Below, in pieces: positions 14,892-24,042 of a DNA stretch of 64,000 nucleotides. The position numbers and the translations under genes are program-made. Location of the stretch: positions 853,135 to 917,134 of the forward strand of contig NZ_JAHSTU010000002.1 of NCBI RefSeq assembly GCF_019145495.1, read 5' to 3'. The notes under the pieces were generated by a model. That model saw only the letters and a list, made by a program, of their open reading frames with translations, was not told the DNA's origin and did not search any database. Source of the DNA: Pseudomonas azerbaijanoccidentalis. GTDB taxonomy: Bacteria; Pseudomonadota; Gammaproteobacteria; Pseudomonadales; Pseudomonadaceae. The stretch's first letter is position 1; each line of letters begins with the position of its first letter.

Positions 14892-17682
14892 TACTCACCT
14901 GCTTCATTGGTAATTGAAAAATCCACAGACCGGCAGATGCCTTGCCTGCAAAACGCTGTCCATCGACTTCAACCCGGCAAGCGCTCGCCGAGCGCACCGA
15001 GAAAGTCAGGTCGACTTGACCTGCAAAGGAAAAATTCACGCGCTGGTCATCCAGGTAACGCCATTCCAGCAACGGCAAATTGGCTTCTTCCAGCGCCGGG
15101 CGCGGGTCGCGATCCGGGCGCAAGACCAGCAAGGCGCGGTCACTGCTCAAGTGCACGTAACGCCCCTGCTTCAAATCACGCACACCGGCAATCCCCTGCG
15201 AACGCAGCAAGTCCGGCCAACCCATCTGCGGGTCGAGGCGCACGGTGCGTAATGCATCCATGCCGCGGATCTGCCAGTCGCCGTCGGCAGTACGCGCCAG
15301 GCTGGCCTGATACAGACCGTGCAGACGATCGAGATAGTCGCTCATCCACAACGACATCGGCTGCTGGTCGCGCATGTAGCCGTAGATCTCGTTCATGGCC
15401 TTGATCGAGGCCTGCTTGGTGCTCGAATAGAAGTGGTAATACAGGTGCAGGCCACGCAGACGGCGCGGGCTGTCGGTCAGCTCGAAAGTGTCGATCACGT
15501 CGCGGAAACCGTAATACGGACCTTTCCAGAGGTTGGTGTAGAGGTTCTCGTTGATGATCGGCGCGTAGTATTGCAGGCCACCGGCGGTAGGTCGCAGCAA
15601 CGGGTTCAATCCGGTCAGCGACGGGTTGGCCTTGGTCAGCATGGTTTCGGCGCCGTTGACGTTTTTCAGGCCGGCGTCGTAGGCCAGTTTGATCGTCGCC
15701 GCCGATGGCAAGGCGTCGCCCGGCCAGAAGATCAGCTTCACCGGTTTTTCCGGAGTGGTCAGCTGCGAATTGATGTAGTCACGCGAGCCGAAAACCTCAC
15801 GACGGAAATCCAGTTTGTCGTAGTTGGGAATAGCCATTTTCAGACCGTATTCCGCGTTGAAGCCTTCACGTTTCTGCGCCACTTCAGGCTGCATGAAAAA
15901 CGGGTGACTGAAAGTATGCGTGGCCACTTCGACTTTCGGGTTGGCGAACAACTCGCGAGCGATGGGCTCCAGCTCGCGGGCCAGAAACGGAAACATCCCG
16001 CGCGGGGAAATTTCACCTTCGACGATCGATACCGAGGTCAGGAACGGATTGGGCCGAATGAAATCGTCGAGCACCTGCTTGCCCGCATAGGGCGTGCCGC
16101 GCACTTCCGCGCGGGACGGAAAACCGTCGCCATCGATGTGCACCGTGGCGATGCGGCGACCGTTTTCCGTGGTGGTGTCCGGACGCGGTTGTACCGGCAG
16201 GCGCAGGCTGGCCTGGAGGAACGCGAACGGGTCGAGAATCCAGCGGCTGCGCTCGTTGTTGGTTTCGAGAATGTACGGTGCGAGGGCCAGACCACCCCAG
16301 TTGCCGACGACCACCGGAGCAAACGTTTGACCACCTTCGCCAGTTAGAAGCAACGCAGGCTTTGGCCCGTCCGGCAGGACAGATACAGCGGTCAGGTCAC
16401 GGGATCGGGGCTGCACCGGTGCTTCGAACGCCCCGAGCAGCGCCTTGTCCTGATAAGTGATGGTCAGTGCTTGAGTGGCTGGCGGTGCGCCGCGACTCAG
16501 ACCCAGACGCTTGAGCAGCAACTTGTCTTCCACCGGCAGACCGGCAAAGAACACCAGCGGCACCTGCTCGTCCAGGCGCTTGCCCAACCAACGGTTGAAC
16601 GCTGGAGCGTCCTGCGGCGGGCCGCTGGTCATCCAGGTCAGGACGCCGGCGTACAAACCGCTGAAACGGTGGTCGGGCAATGTCTCATCAGCAGGCAGGT
16701 AATCAACCCGATAGCCCAGGTATTCAAGCAAACCACCCAGCAACGTGTGCCCGGCGTTGCGGATCACATCGCCTTCGCGTGGGTCGTAGACCAGCGCGAT
16801 TCGACGTGGCTGGACCTCGATGCTGCTAATGCCCATCGAGTCCAGATCCGGAGTACCGATGTATGGAATGAACCCTTCTTCGCGCAGACGCTTGGCCAGT
16901 TTGCGCGCTTCATCGCGGCGCTCCGGCGGCAAGTAGTCGATGGCTACCAGCGGGATGCCTTTGGCGCGCAGGGGTTGCATCTGGGTTTCCAGCCACTGGC
17001 GATCGGCTTCCGGCACCGGGCGATAACGCTTGGCGGAAGCATCCCAACCGGCGTGGATGGATTCCACAGCCACGGCGGCGGCCACGCCATCAAGCTCTGG
17101 CAGCACTTCAAAACCACGGTTGAAAAACAGCTTCAGGTTCGGCTGGGTCTTGTGCAGCTCACGCAGGAAACTGGCCAGAGCCAGGCGCTGTTTTTCGCGC
17201 TCGCCTTGCGGCAACAACTGGAAGCTGTCGAGGGTGTCGAGGAACAGGCCGGCATAGCCTTGCGCCTGAAACGCTTTGGCCTGTCCCAGCAAATGTTCAC
17301 GCCACGCGGGCGAGGAAAGGTCCATGACCTGGCTGTCCCAGGCGCCGTTGCGCACCGGGCTGACAGCCTTGGCCAGACCTGCCTTGGTGATGGCCGCCTT
17401 GTTGCCGCTGAACTCGCCAACCGACAGGTAAGCGAACGGCTGGCTGCCCAACTTGCGCAGGGTTTTGACGTCGCCGTTGGTGAGATGTCCAGGCTCTACA
17501 ACCGCCCAGTCAAACTGGGCCAGTTCAGAGATTGGCGGCTCATCGGCATACCAAAAAGTCACGCTGGAGGGAGGTGTCAATGCCGCGGCTTGCACGGCGG
17601 GTCCACTCACACACAACGCCAGAGCGGCGAGCAGTCGCTTGGCGACCGAGCGGACACGCGTCCTGCGAAAAACGATTTCCAT
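14869..17682 (-). CDS. pelA: PelA, periplasmic Pel deacetylase and hydrolase
   Basis: A 937-residue periplasmic enzyme with a signal peptide (about 1-33). A TIM-barrel glycoside hydrolase domain (about 40-290) has a likely catalytic Glu207 in AVESIH. A flavodoxin-like middle domain spans about 295-500, and a polysaccharide deacetylase domain has the metal motif HIDGDG (515-520) with THTFSH (588-593) supplying two histidines. A beta-rich C-terminus follows. It deacetylates GalNAc units before export and trims the polymer. It is the first canonical pel gene, 62 bases after pelX. Confidence 0.95.
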   Translation of the reverse strand: MEIVFRRTRVRSVAKRLLAALALCVSGPAVQAAALTPPSSVTFWYADEPPISELAQFDWAVVEPGHLTNGDVKTLRKLGSQPFAYLSVGEFSGNKAAITKAGLAKAVSPVRNGAWDSQVMDLSSPAWREHLLGQAKAFQAQGYAGLFLDTLDSFQLLPQGEREKQRLALASFLRELHKTQPNLKLFFNRGFEVLPELDGVAAAVAVESIHAGWDASAKRYRPVPEADRQWLETQMQPLRAKGIPLVAIDYLPPERRDEARKLAKRLREEGFIPYIGTPDLDSMGISSIEVQPRRIALVYDPREGDVIRNAGHTLLGGLLEYLGYRVDYLPADETLPDHRFSGLYAGVLTWMTSGPPQDAPAFNRWLGKRLDEQVPLVFFAGLPVEDKLLLKRLGLSRGAPPATQALTITYQDKALLGAFEAPVQPRSRDLTAVSVLPDGPKPALLLTGEGGQTFAPVVVGNWGGLALAPYILETNNERSRWILDPFAFLQASLRLPVQPRPDTTTENGRRIATVHIDGDGFPSRAEVRGTPYAGKQVLDDFIRPNPFLTSVSIVEGEISPRGMFPFLARELEPIARELFANPKVEVATHTFSHPFFMQPEVAQKREGFNAEYGLKMAIPNYDKLDFRREVFGSRDYINSQLTTPEKPVKLIFWPGDALPSAATIKLAYDAGLKNVNGAETMLTKANPSLTGLNPLLRPTAGGLQYYAPIINENLYTNLWKGPYYGFRDVIDTFELTDSPRRLRGLHLYYHFYSSTKQASIKAMNEIYGYMRDQQPMSLWMSDYLDRLHGLYQASLARTADGDWQIRGMDALRTVRLDPQMGWPDLLRSQGIAGVRDLKQGRYVHLSSDRALLVLRPDRDPRPALEEANLPLLEWRYLDDQRVNFSFAGQVDLTFSVRSASACRVEVDGQRFAGKASAGLWIFQLPMKQVSNGQLLCN

Positions 17683-17744
17683 AACTCACTCTTGAAATGA
17701 CTTGATCAGTACTGCTTGTGCGTCGGACAGTAAAGCAGACCGAG

Positions 17745-18677
17745 TTACAAACTGCGGATGAGTTGCGCTAAACCGTTGCCGATTGAAGTCGGTTCCGGAA
17801 GTTTGAAGCGCTCAAGCAAGCGGGCATTGTTGGCGCGCGAATGGCGAATGTCGCCCTGACGTGGCGCTTGATGATTCACCGTCAAGGGATTGCCGGTGGC
17901 GGTCCCCAGTTCAGCGATCAGATCATTGAGGCTGGTGGAGCGGCTGAGGCCGATGTTCACTGCCCCGGCACGCGGCTCGCGGGTCTCCACGGCCTGGAGC
18001 AAAATGCTCACCAGGTCCAGCACATAGACGAAGTCGCGGGTTTGCTCGCCGTCACCGAAAATCGACACGGGCTGCTGTTTCAGCGCTCGCTCGGTGAAAA
18101 TGCTGATCACACCGGAGTACGGCGAAGACGGATCCTGGCGTGGGCCGAAGATATTGAAGAAGCGCAGGATCACCGGCTCAAGATCGTGCTCACGACGATA
18201 GAAATCCAGGTAGTGCTCACTGGACAACTTGTCGCTGGCATACGGTGTGAGCGGCGATTTTGGCGTGTCTTCGTCGATGGCCGAACCTTCGCCATTGTTG
18301 CCGTAGATGGCCGCGCTGGAGGCGAACACGACGCGCTTGATCCCGGCCTTCAACATGTTTTCACAGACGTTGAGAGTGCCGACGAAGTTGCTTTGATGCG
18401 TACCGACCGGATCATCCACCGACGCTTGCACCGAAGCCACTGCCGCCAAATGAACGACGGCACTGCAATCGCGCATGGCCTGGGCCACGACAGCACTGTC
18501 GGCGACATCGCCAATGACCAGATTCAGATTGGCGTTATCCATGGGCAAATTGCTGACTTTGCCGGTGGACAGGTTATCCAGCACGCGGACTTTATAACCC
18601 TTGGCCAGCAACGCTTCTACCAGGTGCGACCCAATGAATCCCGCCCCGCCAGTGACCAATACGCGCTCAACGAACAT
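17745..18677 (-). CDS. pelX: PelX-type UDP-GlcNAc C4-epimerase
   Basis: A 310-residue extended SDR epimerase starting MFVERVLVTGGAGFIGSHL (Rossmann GxxGxxG), with the catalytic YASDK (YxxxK) and an upstream Ser-rich strand (VFASSAAIYG). In Pseudomonas species outside P. aeruginosa an epimerase of this type, PelX, precedes pelA and makes UDP-GalNAc for Pel. The start at 18677 is chosen over longer options (18794) because AGGAAG precedes it and the Rossmann fold begins at once. It is the first gene of the operon. Confidence 0.88.
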   Translation of the reverse strand: MFVERVLVTGGAGFIGSHLVEALLAKGYKVRVLDNLSTGKVSNLPMDNANLNLVIGDVADSAVVAQAMRDCSAVVHLAAVASVQASVDDPVGTHQSNFVGTLNVCENMLKAGIKRVVFASSAAIYGNNGEGSAIDEDTPKSPLTPYASDKLSSEHYLDFYRREHDLEPVILRFFNIFGPRQDPSSPYSGVISIFTERALKQQPVSIFGDGEQTRDFVYVLDLVSILLQAVETREPRAGAVNIGLSRSTSLNDLIAELGTATGNPLTVNHQAPRQGDIRHSRANNARLLERFKLPEPTSIGNGLAQLIRSL

Positions 18678-18850
18678 GAAATTTCTTCCTGAATATTCAA
18701 GCGGATACCGATACTCGAAGTCCGCTGACGGTGTGGGCTTTGTCATCGTGTTGCGGTTGCGAACCATGGGAAACTGCCCAGTCACCACCGACATTTTTAT
18801 GGCGCAAAGCCATCAAAACGCGGCCGATAATGGGAGATCAAACTGATACT

Positions 18851-18864
18851 GTCAATAGGTTGTC
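18851..18864. promoter_or_regulatory. FleQ-like box, proximal, upstream of pelX
   Basis: GTCAATAGGTTGTC matches the FleQ consensus, as I recall it (GTCAATAAATTGAC), at 11 of 14 positions. It lies 174 bases before the pelX start codon. Confidence 0.5.
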
Positions 18865-18901
18865 TATTTTGCCGCCGTACGGCAATTCACCTGCACCAAT
18901 C

Positions 18902-18915
18902 GTCATTTTATTGAC
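18902..18915. promoter_or_regulatory. FleQ-like box, distal, upstream of pelX
   Basis: GTCATTTTATTGAC; its complement GTCAATAAAATGAC matches the recalled FleQ consensus at 13 of 14 positions. It is 51 bases centre to centre from the proximal box, about five helical turns, so the two sites face the same side of the helix. Two boxes also control pelA in P. aeruginosa. Confidence 0.6.
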
Positions 18916-19217
18916 GACGATAATCGGATCCATTCTGAGCCGAAACATGCGCCAAGCCTGCTGATCATTGACGTACAACCCAGCTTCGTCCCGCCTCAGC
19001 GGTTCATCCATGGGATCAGCGATTCACCGAAACGCTACCCAGCGTAGCCACTGTAGAACGCCATGATGAAACTAAAACGCCTTTCCAGCGACAACTTGGC
19101 TGACACCCTGCGGCGGACGACAAACAGCATGATTGCAGCCGACCGTATTTTTTATCAAATACGGTTACGTTTCGGATACTCATAAAAATGGCTGACTCTC
19201 CACGCACACGTCGATAA

Positions 19218-20417
19218 CTAGCCGAACGTCTGCGCAAAAGGTGCTGCGGCCTGTTCAATGGCACTGACGACATGAGGCGCCTGCTCACGATGTTGGGGAT
19301 AACGTGCAATCACCACTTCAACTGCAGCAAGCATCTTCTGAATACGGTCTCTCGGCTTTTCAATATCACAGCTTTGCGCAAATTCCAGCAAACCTTGCCG
19401 TGAGGCAAACATCGACTTGTTGCCGGCCAGATCCAGAGCCAGCACATCGTCTGGAATGTACGCGGTGGTGTTAACAATGTCGTAAGTCGGCGCGAGGCGC
19501 GCATCGCGTTGTGTCGGCTCCGAATAGAGCAACCCGAAATTCTTCAAATGCGCATCGCCATTTCCGACGATGCAGCTCAGGGTAACGCTATCGAATAGTT
19601 GTTCAAGGGAGGAGCGCAGGTGCTTCGCCGGGCAGAACAAGCGGATGGCCTTGGCCATTGCCGCATAGCTTTTGCTGTACTTCTGATACGCGGAAAGTCC
19701 CATCAGAGAGGCCATATCTTCAAAGCCAATAGGGTTGAGCTGCTCGTCGCGATCAAAGCGCCGCATGACAAACAGCTTCGCATTATCAGACAGGTAAAAC
19801 TGCGGGACAGGCAGCCCGGCTTCCTGGGCAGCCGACATGCAAAGGAACTCATTGATCGCCAGCCCCGGAAACTCGTCACGACCACTTTTAATGATCAACT
19901 CCGAGGTCTTCGATGTCACCCGTGGCAAGTCAGCTGCTTGCTGCTCTGGTACCAACACCTTGGGTTGAACACCTGAAATACCGGCCCGCAGGATATAGCG
20001 GTCGAGAAGTCCGGCAAAGATATCTTCCGTGCCGTCCCAGGTCAGAATCTCTTCGAGTTTTTCTCCCGGAAACTGCTGCTCCCGCAACAAGGCGTCGACC
20101 GCCTCGGAGCGCACATGAACCCGACCAATCGGTGAGCTGCTACCGGAAAGCGCCAGCAATAACATGGGATCGACGTTGACCGTTTTAGCCAGGCGATTTC
20201 GCAGTTGCTCCAGCACATAGCCTTCTGGCAGGTTCATCTGAAAAACAGGGTGCAGATCGCGTCGGCGAAATTCGTCAGCCCGCACCGGCATCGACAGGCT
20301 GATAGCCATACCGGGCAACGCCTTTTCGTGGTAACGAAAAATGTAATCGTCAGCGCTGGTGAGGATCCTGCCACTGCGCCCTTCGGGTGTAGTGACTGCA
20401 AGAGAAGTCATTTTCAT
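19218..20417 (-). CDS. hipA: HipA-type serine/threonine kinase toxin
   Basis: A 399-residue HipA-family kinase. The N-terminal HipA domain is followed by the Gly-rich loop ISGVQPKVL, the catalytic loop GNGDAHLKNFG and the metal-binding segment LAPTYDIVNT. Studied HipA toxins phosphorylate glutamyl-tRNA synthetase and induce growth arrest and persistence; related kinases target other aminoacyl-tRNA synthetases. It is somewhat shorter than E. coli HipA (440). It overlaps hipB by four bases (ATGA), so both come from one message. All key kinase motifs are present, so it is probably active. Confidence 0.9.
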   Translation of the reverse strand: MKMTSLAVTTPEGRSGRILTSADDYIFRYHEKALPGMAISLSMPVRADEFRRRDLHPVFQMNLPEGYVLEQLRNRLAKTVNVDPMLLLALSGSSSPIGRVHVRSEAVDALLREQQFPGEKLEEILTWDGTEDIFAGLLDRYILRAGISGVQPKVLVPEQQAADLPRVTSKTSELIIKSGRDEFPGLAINEFLCMSAAQEAGLPVPQFYLSDNAKLFVMRRFDRDEQLNPIGFEDMASLMGLSAYQKYSKSYAAMAKAIRLFCPAKHLRSSLEQLFDSVTLSCIVGNGDAHLKNFGLLYSEPTQRDARLAPTYDIVNTTAYIPDDVLALDLAGNKSMFASRQGLLEFAQSCDIEKPRDRIQKMLAAVEVVIARYPQHREQAPHVVSAIEQAAAPFAQTFG

Positions 20418-20665
20418 TCGAACAGCTCCCCAAGCTCTTCAAGGGTTGGCATCGCCGCTGGAATAACCGCCAACTCACAATCCAGCGCGCCCAGGACGCG
20501 CGCGTAGGCAACCATGGCCACCGATTGCTTGCCTTGCTCTACCGCAATGATTTTCTGTCGAGTCAGTCCCGCAAGCTCGGCAAGCTGCGCTTGCGTAAGG
20601 CCGCGATTTATACGCTTATCGCGTATTTGTTTTCCAAGTCGGGCAATCAGCAGTGAATGATCCAT
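20414..20665 (-). CDS. hipB: HipB-type antitoxin, XRE family
   Basis: An 83-residue helix-turn-helix protein (HTH about 13-65, LTQAQLAELAGLTRQKIIAVEQGK) directly upstream of and overlapping hipA. It should bind and neutralise HipA and repress the shared promoter. The acidic C-terminal tail (LEELGELFE) is typical of the antitoxin part. Upstream, GTTAC repeats around 20670-20680 may be part of the operator. Confidence 0.88.
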   Translation of the reverse strand: MDHSLLIARLGKQIRDKRINRGLTQAQLAELAGLTRQKIIAVEQGKQSVAMVAYARVLGALDCELAVIPAAMPTLEELGELFE

Positions 20666-20890
20666 GTTCTGTTACCGTTACATCGTTCAATCAATGTTTC
20701 GCATACATAACATATTAATCACGATGGCGCCGCGAGTTTTCGACGCATAGCATTTACGCTGCCTTATCCAGACAAAATCGTACTCGCCTGAAGTGCGGAT
20801 TGATCGCTGTACAAACTCGTCTTATCGAGGTCAAAAGCCCTTCTACACTCAATCGGCAAACGCCCCTCTCCACCCGCCGAACGAGCCCCC

Positions 20891-22297
20891 ATGACCTCCC
20901 TCAAAGATCGCCTCAAACAAGGCCGCGATGCGCGCAAGAAGTGTCCCCGCAGTTCCCACGCGGCACTAGGTAAAACCAACCGCGACCCGATTCCGCTGAT
21001 CAAGGCGTCGAGTGAGGGGCGTGTCAAGTCGCTGGTCGAGTTGCGTTATGGCCGCATGCTGGTGTCGCCGTTCACCTTTTACCGTGGCAACGCGCTGCTG
21101 CAGGCGCATGACCTGGCTGGCACGCCGAACATGGGGCTGGTGTCGCCGGTCTGTGGTGATTGCCACCTGATGAACTTCGGCGGCTTTGCCACGCCCGAAC
21201 GCAATCTGCTGTTCAGCGTCAACGACTTCGACGAGGTCCATCCCGGCCCCTGGGAGTGGGATATGAAACGGCTGGTGGCAAGTTTCCTGGTCGCCGCCCG
21301 TGATCTGCGCCATGGCAGTTCGGTGGAGGAAACGGTCTGCCATCAATTGGTGGGCGCCTATCAGGAGACCATGCTCGAATGCGCCGAACAAAGCACGCTG
21401 GAGACCTGGTACGAGTCCATCACCTACGACGATTTGCGCGCGCAGGCCAGTAAAAGCACCTTGGAGCATGTGCAACGCGCAATCGAAAAAGCCGAGCGTC
21501 GTACCCATGCCGAACTGCTGCCGAAAATCAGCGAACGTGACAAGCACGGTCGCCTGATCATTCGCGATGACTTGCCGGAAATTTTCCATCTGCACAACAA
21601 CACCACTTTGCTGGACGCTGACGATGACTGGCTGCGTCTATCGGACTGGCGACCGTTGTTCGACACGTTCATGCGCGACTACCGCGCAACACTGCAAGCC
21701 GACCGTCGCGAATTGCTGTCGCGCTTCAACGTGCAAGACCTAGCATTCAAAGTGGTGGGTGTTGGCAGTGTCGGCACCCGCTGCCTGGTGGCGCTGCTGA
21801 CCGACAAACAGGAATTCCCGCTGTTCCTGCAATTCAAGGAAGCACGCCGCTCCGTTCTCGCCGGGTATGTGAAGGCCAAGTCACGGGCACGGCATGAAGG
21901 CCAGCGCGTGGTCGACGGGCAACGCTTGATGCAATCGGCCAGCGATCTGTTCCTCGGCTGGACCACCGGCCCCAGCGGTCGTCACTTTTACGTACGCCAG
22001 TTGCGCGACATGAAAGTGTCGGCCGAACTCGAAACCTTTGATGGCGAAGCATTCGCCGCCTACGGTCGGCTCTGTGGTCGCGCCCTCGCCCGTGCCCACG
22101 CTAAATCTTCCGGATACGCCGCACAGATCAGCGGCTACATCGGCAAAGGTGACGCACTGGCCGATGCGCTCTACAAATATGCCCAAGGCTACACCGAGCA
22201 GAACGAACGCGACTTCGAGCGCTTCCAACTGGCTTGCCGCAAGGGCCGTTTGCGGGCGCGTTCGGAAGCCGATTTTGCGGCGGATCATTTGCCTTGA
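20891..22297 (+). CDS. DUF2252 family protein with kinase-like motifs
   Basis: A 468-residue DUF2252 protein of unknown function. It contains CGDCHLMNFG (about 94-103) and SVNDFDE (about 114-120), which resemble the HxDxxxxN catalytic loop and DFD metal site of aminoglycoside-kinase-like proteins. A small-molecule or protein kinase fold is therefore plausible but unproven. No signal peptide or membrane segment is visible. It appears monocistronic, between hipBA and the FecI operon. Confidence 0.8.
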   Translation: MTSLKDRLKQGRDARKKCPRSSHAALGKTNRDPIPLIKASSEGRVKSLVELRYGRMLVSPFTFYRGNALLQAHDLAGTPNMGLVSPVCGDCHLMNFGGFATPERNLLFSVNDFDEVHPGPWEWDMKRLVASFLVAARDLRHGSSVEETVCHQLVGAYQETMLECAEQSTLETWYESITYDDLRAQASKSTLEHVQRAIEKAERRTHAELLPKISERDKHGRLIIRDDLPEIFHLHNNTTLLDADDDWLRLSDWRPLFDTFMRDYRATLQADRRELLSRFNVQDLAFKVVGVGSVGTRCLVALLTDKQEFPLFLQFKEARRSVLAGYVKAKSRARHEGQRVVDGQRLMQSASDLFLGWTTGPSGRHFYVRQLRDMKVSAELETFDGEAFAAYGRLCGRALARAHAKSSGYAAQISGYIGKGDALADALYKYAQGYTEQNERDFERFQLACRKGRLRARSEADFAADHLP

Positions 22298-22413
22298 TAG
22301 CCGTTGGCAACACATGACTCCTGACTCTGCCGGCCCTCGTCCGTCGGCAGAGTCGACGCATTGCATGCAAATCACCGCACACTCTTCTTGCAGCCACGCC
22401 CAGCCGATCTATA

Positions 22414-22433
22414 TGATAAGTATTATCATTTGT
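22414..22433. promoter_or_regulatory. Fur box upstream of the fecI-like sigma factor
   Basis: GATAAGTATTATCATTTGT (22415-22433) matches 13 of 19 positions of the Fur consensus GATAATGATAATCATTATC. It lies about 30 bases before the first start codon of the sigma factor, so iron should repress the operon. Confidence 0.65.
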
Positions 22434-22462
22434 GATATTTACTCATTCGGCGCCTTCCCACA

Positions 22463-22984
22463 ATGCTCCCATCCTCCCAAACCAGCTTCTGCGACGTGGC
22501 CATGCTTTACCGCCAACAGCACAGCTGGCTACAGAACTGGCTAAGGCGCCGGCTGAACTGTTCGCAAAGCGCGGCGGACCTGGCTCAGGACACGTTCATG
22601 CGTCTGCTGACCAAGGATCAGGTCCCGGAGCTTCACGCCCCGCGCACTTTCCTGGCAAAAGTGGCGCAGAGCGTTTTATCCAATCACTACCGTCGGCAAA
22701 AACTTGAACGCGCCTACCTTGAGGCGCTCGCCGCGATGCCTGAGCAGGTAGCGCCGAGCCTGGAAACCCAGGCAATTCTGCTGGAAACCCTGATCGCCCT
22801 CGATGCCGCTCTGGAAAGCCTGGAGCGTCCGGTGCGCGAGGCATTTCTCTGGTCTCAGGTCGATGGCCTGGGCCACGGGGAAATCGCCGAGCGTCTCAAC
22901 GTGTCCATCACCACGGTCAAGCGCTACATCATCAAGGCCGGCGCGATGTGCATCATGCTTGATGAAAGTCTGGACTCACTGTGA
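22463..22984 (+). CDS. FecI-like ECF sigma factor
   Basis: A 173-residue extracytoplasmic-function sigma factor of the iron-uptake class. Region 2 (LAQDTFMRLL, about 38-48) and region 4 (HGEIAERLNVSITTVKRYI, about 137-157) are recognisable. It should direct transcription of the TonB receptor at 24043 when FecR passes on a substrate signal. The start is uncertain: 22463 or 22502 (MLYRQQ), neither with a strong ribosome site. The stop overlaps the GTG start of the fecR gene. A Fur box lies upstream. Confidence 0.9.
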   Translation: MLPSSQTSFCDVAMLYRQQHSWLQNWLRRRLNCSQSAADLAQDTFMRLLTKDQVPELHAPRTFLAKVAQSVLSNHYRRQKLERAYLEALAAMPEQVAPSLETQAILLETLIALDAALESLERPVREAFLWSQVDGLGHGEIAERLNVSITTVKRYIIKAGAMCIMLDESLDSL

Positions 22985-23955
22985 ACGGCAACGACAGGCC
23001 ATCGATCTCGGGCGACATCGCTGAGCAGGCCATGCATTGGCATCTGGAGCTACAGGAGCACGACATCAGCGAAGCGACGCTGGCGGCCTGGATGAACTGG
23101 CGTCAAGCGCATCCTTTGCACGAGCGCGCCTGGCAACGGGCCGAAGCGTTCGCCCAACGCATGAGTGACATCCGCAGCCCAAGCCAACGTGCGCTCGCAC
23201 AGGCAACGTTGCGACCGACGCTGTCGCGGCGCGCGGTCATCAAGCAACTCAGTGTTTTGCTGGCGGCCGGTGCCGGTGCCTGGACTCTGAAAGATACTGC
23301 GCTGGTGCAAGACATGACCGCCGATTACCACAGCCGGATCGGCGAACAACGGCGTATCGCGCTGGCCGATGACACGCAGGTTCAACTCAACACCGACAGC
23401 GTCATCAACGTCGTCTTCGAGCGCGAAAGCCGGCGGATCAAACTGCTGCGTGGCGAAATACTGATCACCCGCGACCACAGTGCCGATGGCCGTCTGCTGT
23501 CGATTGATACCGCCGACGGTCGCCTAGAGGCCGCACTGGCGCAGTTCAGCGTCAGGCAACGTGTGGGGTTCACGCAAGTGAGCGTTTATCAGGGCACGCT
23601 GCTGCTCAGCCCCTCGCTGCAACGCCGTGAGCCGGTTGTGCTGAAGGCTGGCGAGCAGGTCAGCTTCAACGACCAGGGCTTGATGCTGCGGCAAACCGTG
23701 GCGTTGGCTGCACCGGCCTGGACACAAGGCATGCTCGTTGCCCAAGGCCAACGGCTGGCGGATTTCCTCGATGACTTGAGCCGCTACCGGCGTGGGCATC
23801 TGGCTTGCGACCCGACGATCGCCGATGTTCGCGTGTCCGGTACGTTCCCCCTGGCCGATACCGAACGAATCCTCTTCGCCGTCGCCGACACCCTGCAGCT
23901 CGACGTTCAGCAGTTCACCCGCTACTGGGTCACGCTGAAACCCCGAATGGCCTGA
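22981..23955 (+). CDS. FecR-like anti-sigma/sigma regulator
   Basis: A 324-residue FecR family protein that starts with GTG overlapping the sigma factor stop. The N-terminal cytoplasmic domain has the family WxxWxxxHP-type segment (AAWMNWRQAHPLHERAWQRAE, about 35-55). One membrane segment covers about 83-100, and a periplasmic FecR beta domain about 105-200 (DYHSRIGEQRRIALADDTQVQLNTDS). The C-terminal STN-like region (about 250-320) should contact the receptor's signalling domain. Confidence 0.92.
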   Translation: MNGNDRPSISGDIAEQAMHWHLELQEHDISEATLAAWMNWRQAHPLHERAWQRAEAFAQRMSDIRSPSQRALAQATLRPTLSRRAVIKQLSVLLAAGAGAWTLKDTALVQDMTADYHSRIGEQRRIALADDTQVQLNTDSVINVVFERESRRIKLLRGEILITRDHSADGRLLSIDTADGRLEAALAQFSVRQRVGFTQVSVYQGTLLLSPSLQRREPVVLKAGEQVSFNDQGLMLRQTVALAAPAWTQGMLVAQGQRLADFLDDLSRYRRGHLACDPTIADVRVSGTFPLADTERILFAVADTLQLDVQQFTRYWVTLKPRMA

Positions 23956-24042
23956 TGCTCAAATTATTTTGCGCTTGGGTGGTCCGTTTTCGATTCTCGC
24001 GAGACTTAAACCCCAGACACTCAATTCAATGGGGAACAACTC

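Larger units (their letters stand above)
18678..19217. other. Long upstream region of the pel operon
   Basis: About 540 bases with no convincing gene. The part nearest pelX (18840-18920) is AT-rich and carries two FleQ-like boxes. The part nearest hipA (18965-19217) shows nothing I can identify beyond the hipA 3' flank. The long leader (about 170 bases from the nearer box to the pelX start) leaves room for further control. Confidence 0.5.

Noticed and set aside
13719..15404. 561-codon open frame antisense to pelB and pelA
   Set aside because: A shadow frame; pelB and pelA have clear homology and normal start sites.
19016..19309. 97-codon frame between pelX and hipA on the minus strand
   Set aside because: It overlaps the end of hipA in another frame, has arginine/serine-rich composition and no ribosome site.
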